This document shows positions 1 through 8,486 of a stretch of 64,000 nucleotides of DNA, piece after piece. The stretch's first letter is position 1, and each line of letters begins with the position of its first letter. The stretch comes from Sphingomonas liriopis. GTDB taxonomy: Bacteria; Pseudomonadota; Alphaproteobacteria; Sphingomonadales; Sphingomonadaceae. Below the pieces are notes generated by a model. It did no database searches, was not told the origin of the DNA, and worked only from the letters and a program-made list of their open reading frames with translations. The stretch spans positions 62,001 to 126,000 of the forward strand of contig NZ_JAMLDY010000008.1 in assembly GCF_024211255.1 (NCBI RefSeq), in the 5' to 3' direction. The translations under genes and the position numbers were made by a program.

Positions 1-60
1 CACCACGACCCGATGACCGGCGCCTATGAGATCGCCATCGCCATTCTGGGCCGCGATTGA
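1..60 (+). CDS. C-terminal end of an unidentified protein (partial)
   Basis: Frame 1 is open from the window edge and ends at a TGA at 58-60, giving the last 19 residues, ending AIAILGRD. This is too little to assign a family. The next 280 bases hold no convincing gene, so this is probably the end of a transcription unit. The structured DNA that follows may serve as its terminator. Confidence 0.5.
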   Translation, partial: HHDPMTGAYEIAIAILGRD

Positions 61-246
61 GCCGTTAAAAAAATTCGTGAACGGCGGCGGAAAGCCGGGA
101 ACCGGGCAGCGGCTTCGGGGTTATGCAATACGGATCGCGACCTTATGCCCCCCGCTCTCGCGATCCACGACATAGGCCCGAAAGCATCCACCCTCCCCCC
201 CCCGGTGATGCTTTCGGGCCTTAATCGTTCGGGGCATATCTGCCCC
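61..246. other. Strongly structured intergenic region (four inverted repeats), possible small RNA or terminator cluster
   Basis: Four inverted repeats lie in 186 bases: 61-66 with 80-85 (GCCGTT/AACGGC), 132-140 with 158-166 (GGATCGCGA/TCGCGATCC), 175-192 with 204-220 (a 17-bp stem with one bulge around a C-rich loop), and 231-236 with 241-246 (GGGGCA/TGCCCC, loop TATC). The third is followed by only two Ts, so it is not a classical intrinsic terminator. No coding frame here has a credible start and product. A small RNA, a bidirectional terminator or a leader structure are all possible; the sequence alone cannot decide. Confidence 0.4.
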
Positions 247-343
247 ATTTCCCGGATCCACCGCGGGAGGGATGGGTTGCGCAGCCGGAACGAATGGCGC
301 GCCCGATCATTCCTCCCCCGGTATTCATGCCTCAGGAGGTTCT

Positions 344-478
344 ATGCGTAAGGTTCTCGGATTGGTCGTCGTTGCCGGCGCGCTCATGGTCAGCGCGTGC
401 AATACGGTCGAAGGCGTCGGCAAGGACGTCAAGTCGGCGGGCAGCACCGTCGCCAAGACCGCCGACGACGCCAAGTAA
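344..478 (+). CDS. Entericidin A/B-family small lipoprotein
   Basis: A 44-residue precursor with a hydrophobic signal (residues 3-18) and a lipobox VSAC, so the mature lipoprotein starts at Cys19 and is only about 26 residues. The mature part (NTVEGVGKDVKSAG...) has the NTVxGxGKDV pattern of entericidins, small cell-envelope lipoproteins induced in stationary phase or under stress. The start is fixed by a strong Shine-Dalgarno AGGAGGT at 334-340, only 3 nt before the ATG; longer upstream frames lack the signal peptide. A hairpin terminator follows. The family call is good; the role in this organism is inferred. Confidence 0.85.
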   Translation: MRKVLGLVVVAGALMVSACNTVEGVGKDVKSAGSTVAKTADDAK

Positions 479-504
479 GCGCAAAGCCCCACCCGGCTGA
501 CGAA

Positions 505-535
505 GGCCTCCGCTCATGTGAGCGGGGGCCTTTTT
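505..535 (+). terminator. Intrinsic terminator of the entericidin-like gene
   Basis: GGCCTCCGCTC at 505-515 pairs with GAGCGGGGGCC at 520-530 across an ATGT loop, and five Ts follow directly (531-535). It lies 26 nt past the stop codon of the small lipoprotein gene. Confidence 0.85.
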
Positions 536-580
536 CGTATGGTGCCGGGCACGAAACACGAGTGAGAGAGCACGAACCCT

Positions 581-654
581 CCACCGTTCGTTCTGAGCCT
601 GTCGAAGCACATTGAGTCCCACCTGCCCTTCGACAGGCTCAGGGCGAACGGTGG
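581..654. repeat. Family B palindromic intergenic repeat, copy 1
   Basis: The left arm has CGTTCGTTCTGAGCCTGTCG; the right arm, from about 629, has CTTCGACAGGCTCAGGGCG. The arms are near-perfect inverted copies about 20 nt apart. A second copy lies at 10723-10791. It sits between the convergent ends of the entericidin-like gene and tatC, where a hairpin could also end transcription from either side. Confidence 0.85.
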
Positions 655-668
655 GCGCGAGCGAGCGC

Positions 669-1454
669 TTACGCCTCGACGATGTCCGTACCGGCATCCC
701 TCGAGCGCTTGCGCTCGGTGAACCAGATGCCGATGATCGCGATCTCGTAGAGCAGGATCAGCGGCACCGCGAGCAGCACCTGGCTCATCAGGTCGGGCGG
801 GGTCAGCACCGCGGCGAGCGCGGTCGCGCCGACGATTGCATAACGTCGTGCAGCGATCAGCTGCTTGCGCGTGACGATCCCCGCCCGCTCCAGCAGCATC
901 AGCAGCACCGGCAGCAGGAAGGCGAGGCCAAAGGCGAACAAAAATTGCATCACGATCGACAGGTAATTGCCGATCGCGGGAAGCGCCTGCTGGTGGACGC
1001 CGCCGACATCGCCCTGGAAACCGAGCAGGAAGTGCAGCGCCATCGGGATCGCCATGTAATAGGCCAGCGCCGCGCCGCAGACGAACAGGATCGGCGTCGC
1101 GAGCAGGAACGGCAGCAGCGCGCGCTTTTCCTTGCGATACAGGCCGGGCGCGACGAACTGCCACAGCTGGTTGGCGATCACCGGGAAGGAGATCATCATC
1201 GCGGCGAAGAAGGCGACCTTCACCTTGACCAGGAACGCCTCGAACAGCTGCGTGTAGATGACCGTCTTCTGCCCGGCGTGGAGCAGCGGCTGGACGAGGA
1301 ACGCGAAGATGTCTTCAGCGAAATAGTAGCTGACACCGAACGCGATCACGATCGCGGCGATGCAGTAGAGCAACCGGCGGCGCAGCTCGATCAGATGGTC
1401 GAGCAACGGCGCGCGGCTGGCGTCGATCTCGTTCTCGATCTCGGGGTCGCTCAT
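669..1454 (-). CDS. tatC: Sec-independent protein translocase TatC
   Basis: 261 residues with six predicted membrane helices. TatC is the polytopic receptor of the twin-arginine translocase; with TatB it recognises RR-signal peptides and exports folded proteins across the inner membrane. The N-terminal stretch PLLDHLIELRRRLLY matches the family's HLxELRxRL signature and the length is normal. It is the last gene of the nagZ-scpA-scpB-tatA-tatB-tatC run, and its ATG overlaps the tatB stop by 4 nt (ATGA), which suggests translational coupling. Confidence 0.97.
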   Translation of the reverse strand: MSDPEIENEIDASRAPLLDHLIELRRRLLYCIAAIVIAFGVSYYFAEDIFAFLVQPLLHAGQKTVIYTQLFEAFLVKVKVAFFAAMMISFPVIANQLWQFVAPGLYRKEKRALLPFLLATPILFVCGAALAYYMAIPMALHFLLGFQGDVGGVHQQALPAIGNYLSIVMQFLFAFGLAFLLPVLLMLLERAGIVTRKQLIAARRYAIVGATALAAVLTPPDLMSQVLLAVPLILLYEIAIIGIWFTERKRSRDAGTDIVEA

Positions 1455-1831
1455 GACGGGGTGCTATCGGGCTGCGGCGCGGGTTTGTGTTCGGGGGCGG
1501 CGACGACGACAGGCTTTTCGACCATCACCGGTGCATCGGGCTGGGGCTGGTCCGCCACCGGCTCGGCGGCAGCGACCGCCTCGGCATCGGAGCTTGCGGG
1601 ATGTTCCGCCATGATCCGCGCATTCTCCGCGGCCCAGCGCTTCTCCATCTCTTCCAGCTCGGCCTCGCGGACCATGTTGTCGAAGCCCTGGCGGAACGAG
1701 CGGCTGACGCCACGCGCCTTGCCGACCCAATAGCCGACGACGCGCATCGCCTTGGGCAGGTCCTTGGGACCGATCACCACCAGCGCCACGACGGCGATGA
1801 GCAGGAATTCGGACGAATCTACACCGAACAT
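1451..1831 (-). CDS. tatB: Sec-independent protein translocase TatB
   Basis: 126 residues. An N-terminal membrane helix (about residues 6-22, SEFLLIAVVALVVIGPKDLP) includes the conserved hinge glycine-proline. An amphipathic helix (KAMRVVGYWVGKAR...) and a polar Pro/Ala-rich tail follow. TatB pairs with TatC to form the substrate-binding complex. The longer tail and the position between tatA and tatC identify it as TatB rather than a second TatA. It starts 30 nt after tatA and overlaps tatC by 4 nt. Confidence 0.95.
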   Translation of the reverse strand: MFGVDSSEFLLIAVVALVVIGPKDLPKAMRVVGYWVGKARGVSRSFRQGFDNMVREAELEEMEKRWAAENARIMAEHPASSDAEAVAAAEPVADQPQPDAPVMVEKPVVVAAPEHKPAPQPDSTPS

Positions 1832-1861
1832 CGGGAACCGCGGCTATGGATCGGGGTGGGC

Positions 1862-2101
1862 TTAGCGGTCGTCGCGGACGCGCTCGCCGTCGCGATCGAA
1901 CGCCGGCTCCGCCGCCTTCTGCGCCTCGATGCGAGGCGCGGGCTTGGCGGCGACATCGTCGTCCTGCTCCGCCATGCCCTTCTTGAAATTCTTCACGCCC
2001 TTGGCGACGTCGCCCATCAGGTTGGAGAATCGGCCGCCACCGAGCAGCAGGATCGCGACGACGGCGAGAACGAGCAGATGGATCGGGCTGAAGCTGCCCA
2101 T
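1862..2101 (-). CDS. tatA: Sec-independent protein translocase TatA
   Basis: 79 residues. One N-terminal membrane helix ([17 protein letters not shown]) is followed by an amphipathic helix with the conserved FKKGM motif and then a charged, acidic tail. TatA oligomerises to form the transient pore of the Tat system. The length is typical. It lies 27 nt downstream of scpB and 30 nt upstream of tatB, probably in one transcript. Confidence 0.96.
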   Translation of the reverse strand: MGSFSPIHLLVLAVVAILLLGGGRFSNLMGDVAKGVKNFKKGMAEQDDDVAAKPAPRIEAQKAAEPAFDRDGERVRDDR

Positions 2102-2128
2102 GGCGTATCTCCTAGAATGCGGCCCTAT

Positions 2129-2710
2129 CTAATCGCTCTCGCCGTCCTTTGCCACCTCCAATGCTTCCTCGAACGCGAGGTCGACGGGGTCGAGGAGCCC
2201 GGCGGCGCGCAGATCGTCGATTCCGGGCAGGTCGCGGCGGCTGTCGAGGCCGAAATGCGCGAGGAAACCGGGCGTCGTCGCGAAGGTCAGCGGCCGTCCC
2301 GGCACCTCGCGGCGGCCGGCGGGGCGGACCCAGCCCGCCTCCAGCAACACGTCGAGCGTACCCTTGGCGACCTGCACGCCGCGGATCGCCTCGATCTCGG
2401 CGCGGGTGACGGGTTCGTGATAGGCGATGATCGCCAGCGTCTCGATGCCGGCGCGGCTGAGCCGCCGCACCTCGTCGCGGTCGCGGCGCAGCAGGTGCGC
2501 GAGGTCGGGCGCGGTCTCGAAATGCCAGCGCTCGCCGCGGCGGACGAGCGCGATGCCGCGGCCGGCATAATCCTCCGCCAGCCGGGCGAGCGCCGCGCGC
2601 ACGTCGACCGCGTCGCCGACATGCGCGCGGATCGCCTCGGCCGTCAGCGGTTCGGCGGCGGCGAACAGCAGCGCCTCGACCGCACGAATGCCGTCGTCGG
2701 GCGGGGTCAT
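2129..2710 (-). CDS. scpB: Segregation and condensation protein B
   Basis: 193 residues. ScpB is the winged-helix partner of the SMC-ScpA condensin-like complex that compacts and separates sister chromosomes. The family is recognised from the N-terminal AVEALLFAAAEPLT and the central ETLAIIAYHEPVTRAEIEAI signature. The ATG at 2710 overlaps the scpA stop by 4 nt; upstream in-frame codons run through scpA and are not used. No smc gene is visible in the window. Confidence 0.94.
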   Translation of the reverse strand: MTPPDDGIRAVEALLFAAAEPLTAEAIRAHVGDAVDVRAALARLAEDYAGRGIALVRRGERWHFETAPDLAHLLRRDRDEVRRLSRAGIETLAIIAYHEPVTRAEIEAIRGVQVAKGTLDVLLEAGWVRPAGRREVPGRPLTFATTPGFLAHFGLDSRRDLPGIDDLRAAGLLDPVDLAFEEALEVAKDGESD

Positions 2711-3432
2711 GCGAGCGCCCGCACGTAGAGCGGCGCGAACGGCGCCTGCTGGCGCAACTCCACCCGCCCCTGTTTGGCGAGTTCGAGCGCGGCGAGGAAC
2801 GACGAGGCGAGCGCCGACTTGCGCAGCCGGCCGGAACCGTCGGGCAGGAAGCTTTCCAGCGTAGCCCAGTCGAGCGTCGCGCCGACCAGCCGCGAGACGC
2901 GCGCCAGCGCCGCCTCCAGCGTCATCACCTCGCGGTCGGCGACGACGTGCATCACCGGGCGGGTGCGCGCGCTGATCCGGCCGTAGGCGGAGATGAGATC
3001 GTAGATCTCCGCCTGCCACGCCGCGCGGCGGACGGTGCGCAGCCCTTCCGGCGCGGCACGGACGAAGACGTCGCGGCCGATCCGGTCCCGCGCCATCAGC
3101 CGCGCGCCTGCCTCGCGCATCGCCGCCAGTCGTTCGAGCCGCAGTTGCAGGCGCAACGCCAGTTCCTCGGGGTCCGGCTCTTCGTCCGCCTGTCGCGGCA
3201 GCAGCAGCGCCGATTTGAGATAGGCGAGCCATGCGGCCATGACGAGATAATCTGCGGCGACCTCCAGCTGCAATGTCTGGCGCTGGCGGATGTAGCGCAG
3301 ATATTGCTCGACCAGCGACAGGATCGAAATCGCGCGCAGATCGACCTTCTGCGACCGCGCCAGCGTCAGCAGCAGGTCGAGCGGCCCCTCCCAGCCCTCC
3401 AGATCGAGGTTGAGCTGTTCGGGCTCGGCCAT
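2707..3432 (-). CDS. scpA: Segregation and condensation protein A (kleisin)
   Basis: 241 residues. ScpA is the kleisin that bridges SMC heads. The N-terminal motif EGPLDLLLTLARSQKVDL is the SMC-neck binding segment, and YLVMAAWLAYLKSALLLP follows as in other ScpA proteins. The C-terminal part forms the winged-helix domain. The start at 3432 abuts the nagZ stop at 3433, with no gap, and the end overlaps scpB by 4 nt, so the pair is probably translationally coupled. Confidence 0.94.
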   Translation of the reverse strand: MAEPEQLNLDLEGWEGPLDLLLTLARSQKVDLRAISILSLVEQYLRYIRQRQTLQLEVAADYLVMAAWLAYLKSALLLPRQADEEPDPEELALRLQLRLERLAAMREAGARLMARDRIGRDVFVRAAPEGLRTVRRAAWQAEIYDLISAYGRISARTRPVMHVVADREVMTLEAALARVSRLVGATLDWATLESFLPDGSGRLRKSALASSFLAALELAKQGRVELRQQAPFAPLYVRALA

Positions 3433-4434
3433 TCAGACAAGCGCGAGAAAGGCGTCGCGGCGCGCGATCAGCTCGGCGAAATCGCCTTCGAGCGCGCCGA
3501 CGCTGGCCATCGCGCGGTCGAGCCGGACGCGCGCCGCATCGCCGATCGGGCCGAGCCGGCCGGCGATCTCGACCATCTCGTCCATCCGCGCCCAGCAATC
3601 GAGGACGAGGTCGCACCCCGCAGCGATCGCCCCCGCCGCCTTCTCGCCCGCGGTGCCGGACAGCGCCTTCATGTCGATATCGTCGGTCATCAACAGCCCG
3701 TCGAAGCCGATCGCGCCGCGGATGACATCGGCGATGACGGTCGGCGACAGCGTCGCAGGGCGCTCGGCGTCCCAAGCCTCGAAGACGATATGCGAGGTCA
3801 TGCCCATCGGGGCGTGCGAGAGAGTGCGGAAGGGTTCGAGATCGACCGCCAGTTCGTCCGCGCTCGCGGTGACGGTGGGGAGCAGGTGATGGCTGTCGAC
3901 CTTCGCGCGGCCGTGGCCGGGCATATGCTTGACCACCCCGACGACGCCGCCCGCCGCCAGCCCCTCCAGCATCGCGCGACCGAGTGCGGCGACCTGCATC
4001 GGTTCGGCGCCATAGGTGCGGCAGCTGATCGCCTCGGTCGTGTCAGGTTGCGCGACGTCGATGATCGGCGCGCAATCGACAGTGATGCCGACCTCGCCGA
4101 GCATCAGCCCCAGCGCCTGGCCATTGGCGCGCATCGCCTGAATCGCCGACATCGGCGCGATATCGTACAGCGCGGCGAAGGCGGGACCGGCGGGAAAGGC
4201 CGGCCATTCCGGCGACCCCATCCGCGCGACGCGCCCGCCCTCCTGATCGATCAGGATCGGCAGGTCGGCGCGGCCGGTGATGTCACGCAGGCTGTCGGTC
4301 AGCGCGCGGACCTGTGCGCGGGTCTGGATGTTGCGCTTGAACAGGATGTAGCCGGCGGGCTCCGCCTCGGCGAAGAACGCGCGTTCGTCGGGGGTGAGGG
4401 TCGGGCCGGCGATGCCGAAGATGACGGGCTTCAT
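3433..4434 (-). CDS. nagZ: Beta-N-acetylhexosaminidase NagZ (GH3)
   Basis: 333 residues. NagZ removes GlcNAc from 1,6-anhydro muropeptides in the cytoplasm during peptidoglycan recycling; its products can also signal beta-lactamase induction. The GH3 features are present: the KHMPGHGRAKVDSHHLLP segment (about 176-193), carrying the flexible-loop Asp-His dyad, and the nucleophile Asp in LLMTDDIDMKAL (about 244-255). There is no signal peptide. It lies about 400 nt downstream of the SPOR gene across two palindromic repeats, so it may have its own promoter. Confidence 0.95.
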   Translation of the reverse strand: MKPVIFGIAGPTLTPDERAFFAEAEPAGYILFKRNIQTRAQVRALTDSLRDITGRADLPILIDQEGGRVARMGSPEWPAFPAGPAFAALYDIAPMSAIQAMRANGQALGLMLGEVGITVDCAPIIDVAQPDTTEAISCRTYGAEPMQVAALGRAMLEGLAAGGVVGVVKHMPGHGRAKVDSHHLLPTVTASADELAVDLEPFRTLSHAPMGMTSHIVFEAWDAERPATLSPTVIADVIRGAIGFDGLLMTDDIDMKALSGTAGEKAAGAIAAGCDLVLDCWARMDEMVEIAGRLGPIGDAARVRLDRAMASVGALEGDFAELIARRDAFLALV

Positions 4435-4508
4435 GGGAGTGGGTTAGCGCGGGTGGCGGGAAGATGCGAGGGCGACGGCGCACGCGCGTTGCCTACCCCA
4501 CAACGATC

Positions 4509-4601
4509 GTCATCCCCGCGCAGGCGGGGATCCATACTGGCTGACCGTGCGGGCTATCCCGGGCCGACGTGATTATGGATCCCCGCCTTCGCGGGGATGA
4601 C
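4509..4601. repeat. Family H palindromic repeat
   Basis: CATCCCCGCGCAGGCGGGG near 4511 is mirrored by CCCCGCCTTCGCGGGGATG ending near 4600, each arm ending in GGATCCATA or its complement. Each arm also folds alone into a small hairpin. This is the first of two repeats filling the 400-nt gap between nagZ and the SPOR gene. Confidence 0.85.
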
Positions 4602-4664
4602 GAAGGTGGGGGAACGGAGGGGGTCCATCACGCTTCGTGATTGCCGGATCGGCGCGCCCCAAAT

Positions 4665-4780
4665 CCCCCGTCACCCCGGACTTGTTCCGGGGTCCACCGG
4701 GCCGCCGGCGCAGCGGTAGAAGCTCGGGCCGCGCGCCTCGCCGCGGAGTGGACCCCGGAACAAGTCCGGGGTGACGGGGG
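4665..4780. repeat. Family A palindromic repeat, copy 1
   Basis: The left arm contains CCCCGGACTTGTTCCGGGG and the right arm its inverse, each flanked by CGTCA / TGACG and GTCCAC / GTGGAC. The arms are about 50 nt apart. This is the most frequent repeat in the window (eight copies). Together with the family H element it accounts for most of the gene-free stretch 4435-4834; I see nothing else there. Confidence 0.9.
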
Positions 4781-4834
4781 GGAAGTAGACCACGGAATGC
4801 CCTTCCCCGCGGCCGTGTAAAAATCAGGTCGAAC

Positions 4835-5554
4835 TCAGCTCGCGACGAAGCAGCTTTCGCCCGCGACGCGCAGACGGCCGCAGATATCCGCCGCCTGGTT
4901 GGCGCTGCCCGCGTTCACGCGCAGGCGGTACAGCGTGCGGCCGCCGGTGGCGACCGACTGGACCGACTGGCCGAGCGGCGCGAGGTAGCCGAACCGCTTG
5001 GCAAAGCCCGCCCATGCCGCCTTCGCCGCCGCCTCGGTCGGATAGGCGCCGAGCTGGACCAGCGACCCGCCGCTCGTCGCGCCCGCCGCATTGCCGCGCT
5101 GCACCGTCACCGGCTGCGCCGCGACGAGGCGACCGCCGGAGGCCGGGACCTGCGCCACGGTGTTGCTGCCGCCTGCCCCCGCCGGCTTGGCGTTGGCCTG
5201 CGCGCGATGGCCCTCGACCGGCTTTTCGGGCACGGCGTTGAGGTCGATCGAGCCATTGCCCGCCTTGCCGGCGCTGGTGGCGATCGCAGCATCGCCCTCG
5301 CCCTTCACCTTCAGCCCGCCGGGATCGTCGGGCTTGACCTTGTAGTCGCCCTCCTGCGCGGCGATCAGCTGGCCGTCGGCGGCGGTGCGGTTCTGCAATT
5401 TGTAGATGCCGAAGATGATCGCGGCGAGCACGGCCAGCCCGAGCACGACCAGCGCCAGCACCTTGCCGATCGGCGCGCCGCGTTCCTCGTCGGGCTCGAC
5501 GGTTTCGAGCCAGGGCAGCCGGTCCTCCTCGCGCAGGTCCATGTCGTCCGCCAT
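4835..5554 (-). CDS. SPOR-domain membrane protein
   Basis: 239 residues: a short cytoplasmic N-terminus, one membrane helix (about residues 28-48), a Gly/Ala/Pro-rich periplasmic linker and a C-terminal SPOR domain (about 158-239, VQLGAYPTEAAAKAAWAGFA...). SPOR domains bind denuded glycan strands at the septum, so a role in division or septal remodelling is likely. The ATG at 5554 shares one base with the argS stop (TGATG); a GTG one codon upstream is the alternative. Next to argS and nagZ it fits the conserved alphaproteobacterial neighbourhood. Confidence 0.88.
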   Translation of the reverse strand: MADDMDLREEDRLPWLETVEPDEERGAPIGKVLALVVLGLAVLAAIIFGIYKLQNRTAADGQLIAAQEGDYKVKPDDPGGLKVKGEGDAAIATSAGKAGNGSIDLNAVPEKPVEGHRAQANAKPAGAGGSNTVAQVPASGGRLVAAQPVTVQRGNAAGATSGGSLVQLGAYPTEAAAKAAWAGFAKRFGYLAPLGQSVQSVATGGRTLYRLRVNAGSANQAADICGRLRVAGESCFVAS

Positions 5555-7278
5555 CACTTCATCTCCGAAACCGCGACCACGCCCATGATGTTGAGCCCGT
5601 TACGGATAATCTGTGCGATCGCCGTCGCCAAGAACAGACGCGCACGCGTCGCGTCATGGTCCTCGACCACCAGGAAGCGGCGGTCGGGGCGGTCGTTACC
5701 GACATTCCACAGCGCATGGAAAGCAGCCGCCAAGTCATAGAGATAGAAGGCAATTCGGTGCGGTTCACGCGCCGTCGCCGCGGTCTCGACGATGCGGGGG
5801 AATTGTGCGGCGAGCTGCACCAGCGCCAGCTCCTCCGTATCAAGCCGGGACAGATCGGCCTCGCCGCCGACGATGCCGGCTTCCTCGGCACGCCGGTGCA
5901 GCGAGGCGATGCGGGCGTGCGCATACTGGACGTAGAAGACCGGATTGTCCTTCGACGCCTCGACCACCTTGGCGAAGTCGAAGTCCATCTGCGCGTCCGA
6001 GCGGCGGGTCAGCATGGTGAAGCGGACGACGTCCTTGCCGACCTCGCGCACCACGTCGGCGAGCGTGACGAAATTGCCGGCGCGCTTCGACATCTTGACC
6101 GGTTCGCCGCCGCGCAGCAGCCGCACCATCTGGACGAGCTTGACGTCGAAGCGGGTCTTGCCGCCGGTCAGCGCGGCGACCGCGGCGACGATGCGCTTGA
6201 CCGTGCCGGCATGGTCGGCGCCCCAGATGTCGATCAGCTGGTCGGCGGACTGGCTCTTCTGGAAATGATAGGCGAGGTCGGCGCCGAAATAGGTCCACTG
6301 GCCGTTCGACTTCCTGATCGGCCGGTCCTGGTCGTCGCCGAACTGCGTCGAGCGGAACAGCGGCAGCTCGACCGGTTCCCAGTCATCGGGCGTCTCGCCC
6401 TTCGGCGCTTCGAGCACGCCGTCGTAGATCAGCCCACGCGCGCGCAGCTCCGCCTCGGCCGCCTCGGGCTTGCCCGCCGCCTGCAATTCGGCCTCCGACG
6501 AGAACAGGTCGTGGTGGATGCCGAGCAGCGCAAGGTCGTCCTTGATCATGACCAACATCGCCGCCACCGCGCGGGTGCGGAACAGCGCCAGCCATTCGCC
6601 CTCGGGCGCATCGACGTAACGGTCGCCATAGTCCGCCGCCAGCTGCTGGCCGACAGGAACGAGATAGTCGCCCGGATACAGCCCCTCCGGAATCGCGATC
6701 GTCTCGCCCAGCGCTTCGCGGTAGCGCAGGTGCGCCGAGCGGGCGAGCACGTCGACCTGCCCGCCGGCGTCGTTGACGTAATATTCGCGGATGACCGTGT
6801 GACCGGCGAATTCGAGCAGCGCGGCGAGCGCATCGCCGACCACCGCGCCGCGGCAATGGCCCATGTGCATCGGCCCGGTCGGATTGGCGGAGACGTATTC
6901 GACGTTGACCGTGATCCCCTGCCCCAGCGTCGAGCGGCCATAGGCATCGCCCGCGGTGCGGATCTGCGCCAGTTCGTCGCGCCACACCGCATCGGTGAGC
7001 TTCAGGTTGATGAAGCCGGGACCGGCGACGCTCGCCGCGGCGACCTCGTCCAGCCTGGCCAGTTCGGCGGCGAGCGCCTCGCCCAGCGCGCGCGGGTTCA
7101 TGCCCGCGGGCTTGGCGAGCACCATCGCGGCGTTGGTCGCGAGATCGCCATGGCTGGCGTCGCGCGGCGGCTCGACGGTGACGTTCCTGCGGTCGAGATC
7201 GGCCGGCAGCGTGCCGGCGGCGACCAGCGTGTCGAGGGCCGCGGCGACATGCGCGGCAAAGCGGGTGTAAAGCGTCAT
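5554..7278 (-). CDS. argS: Arginyl-tRNA synthetase
   Basis: 574 residues, normal length. A class Ia synthetase charging tRNA-Arg. The HIGH-type motif is seen in [12 protein letters not shown], and the KMSK-type loop in [11 protein letters not shown]. The N-terminal Arg-tRNA synthetase additional domain (residues 1-90) and the C-terminal DALR anticodon-binding domain (last 115 residues) are present. It overlaps the SPOR gene by one base. A cytoplasmic housekeeping enzyme. Confidence 0.97.
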   Translation of the reverse strand: MTLYTRFAAHVAAALDTLVAAGTLPADLDRRNVTVEPPRDASHGDLATNAAMVLAKPAGMNPRALGEALAAELARLDEVAAASVAGPGFINLKLTDAVWRDELAQIRTAGDAYGRSTLGQGITVNVEYVSANPTGPMHMGHCRGAVVGDALAALLEFAGHTVIREYYVNDAGGQVDVLARSAHLRYREALGETIAIPEGLYPGDYLVPVGQQLAADYGDRYVDAPEGEWLALFRTRAVAAMLVMIKDDLALLGIHHDLFSSEAELQAAGKPEAAEAELRARGLIYDGVLEAPKGETPDDWEPVELPLFRSTQFGDDQDRPIRKSNGQWTYFGADLAYHFQKSQSADQLIDIWGADHAGTVKRIVAAVAALTGGKTRFDVKLVQMVRLLRGGEPVKMSKRAGNFVTLADVVREVGKDVVRFTMLTRRSDAQMDFDFAKVVEASKDNPVFYVQYAHARIASLHRRAEEAGIVGGEADLSRLDTEELALVQLAAQFPRIVETAATAREPHRIAFYLYDLAAAFHALWNVGNDRPDRRFLVVEDHDATRARLFLATAIAQIIRNGLNIMGVVAVSEMK

Positions 7279-7333
7279 GAGCGTCCGTTCGGCAAAGCGC
7301 CGCGCTCTAGCTTACAACGGGGGTGGGTTCAAA

Positions 7334-8482
7334 TCACGCGCGCAGCAGGCCGCCGATCGCCGCCGTCTTCGCGCTCGCCGGGAACAGCGCCGCCATCGCC
7401 CGCGGCGACTCGACGCCGAAATGATCCGCCACCGCGCCGCCGATGAAGGCGTCGAGCGGCGTCGTCGGCCTGAGGTCGCGCGCTTCGTACAGGTTGGCGG
7501 TGGCAAGGCCCGGCCAGTCGGCGAGCACGCGGCCGCCCTTGACCGCACCGCCGAACAGCATCGCCGCGGTGCCGGTGCCATGGTCGGTTCCGCCGGTGCC
7601 GTTGACCGCGACCGTCCGGCCGAATTCGGTCGCGACCAGCACCAGCGTGTCGTCCCACACCGGCCCCAGCCCCGTCTGCAACGCGGCGATCATCGCATCG
7701 AGGCCCTTAAGCTGGTTCGCCAGCCGGCCACGCTGGCCGGCGTGCGTGTCCCAGCCGCCGGTTTCGATCGTCGCGATCCGCGCACCATTCCCGGGTGCGA
7801 GCAGCCGCGCGGCGAGCGCACCGGTCGCGGCGGCATTGCGGCCATTGTCCTGCGCCAGGTCGCCGGTCAGCTGGCGCGTCTGCATCGCCTCGTTCCACAG
7901 GCCGTGCAGCTGCGCATCGCCCTGATAGAGCCGCGTCACCCGCGCCAACAGATCGTCGGACGCATCGGGCAGCGACGAGGGCGCATAGCTCGCTACCTCA
8001 CGCCGGCCACGCAGCGCCATCGGCACGGTGGCGGCGATCGCGATCGCCTTGGCATCGTCGGTGGGCACGACGCCGAGCAGCCGGTTCATCCAGCCGTCCT
8101 TGAGCTGGTAGGCGCCGGTGCCGCCGGTCTCGAGCACGTTCTGCCCGTCGAAATGCGACCGGTCGCGGTAGGGCGAGGCGATGGCATGCGCGAACAGCGC
8201 CTGCCCCTTGCCGTAGAGCGCGGCGGCATTGGCCATCGCCGGATGCAGCGCGAACATCGCGTCGAGCTTCGTGCCCGCGGTAAGGTCCGCGGCGAGGTCG
8301 CCGCGCGCGCCGACGAAGGCGGGATCGCCGACCGCGCCGATCGTGCCCAGCCCGTCCGCGGCGCCGCGCTGGATGATGAAGACGAACCGCTTGGCGGTCG
8401 CCGCCTTGGCGAAGGCCATGCGCGGCGCGAAGGTGCCGAGCAGGCCGAGGCCGCCGGCGGCGAGGAAGCTGCGACGATCCAT
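7334..8482 (-). CDS. DUF1501 protein with twin-arginine signal
   Basis: 382 residues. It begins MDRRSFLAAGGLGLLG, a Tat-type leader ending near AFAKA, so it should leave the cytoplasm folded through the Tat system, whose genes lie 5 kb away. DUF1501 proteins share the alkaline-phosphatase-like fold; ETGGWDTHAGQRGRL and TEFGRT...GGTDHGTG are the conserved segments. Their substrate is unknown. The gene lies 4 nt downstream of a DUF1800 gene, the usual partner of this family, and the pair is probably one operon. Confidence 0.9.
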   Translation of the reverse strand: MDRRSFLAAGGLGLLGTFAPRMAFAKAATAKRFVFIIQRGAADGLGTIGAVGDPAFVGARGDLAADLTAGTKLDAMFALHPAMANAAALYGKGQALFAHAIASPYRDRSHFDGQNVLETGGTGAYQLKDGWMNRLLGVVPTDDAKAIAIAATVPMALRGRREVASYAPSSLPDASDDLLARVTRLYQGDAQLHGLWNEAMQTRQLTGDLAQDNGRNAAATGALAARLLAPGNGARIATIETGGWDTHAGQRGRLANQLKGLDAMIAALQTGLGPVWDDTLVLVATEFGRTVAVNGTGGTDHGTGTAAMLFGGAVKGGRVLADWPGLATANLYEARDLRPTTPLDAFIGGAVADHFGVESPRAMAALFPASAKTAAIGGLLRA

Positions 8483-8486
8483 GATC

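Noticed and set aside
7324..7336. GGTTCAAATC, like a tRNA T-loop
   Set aside because: No acceptor or anticodon stem can be drawn around it; it overlaps the end of the DUF1501 gene.
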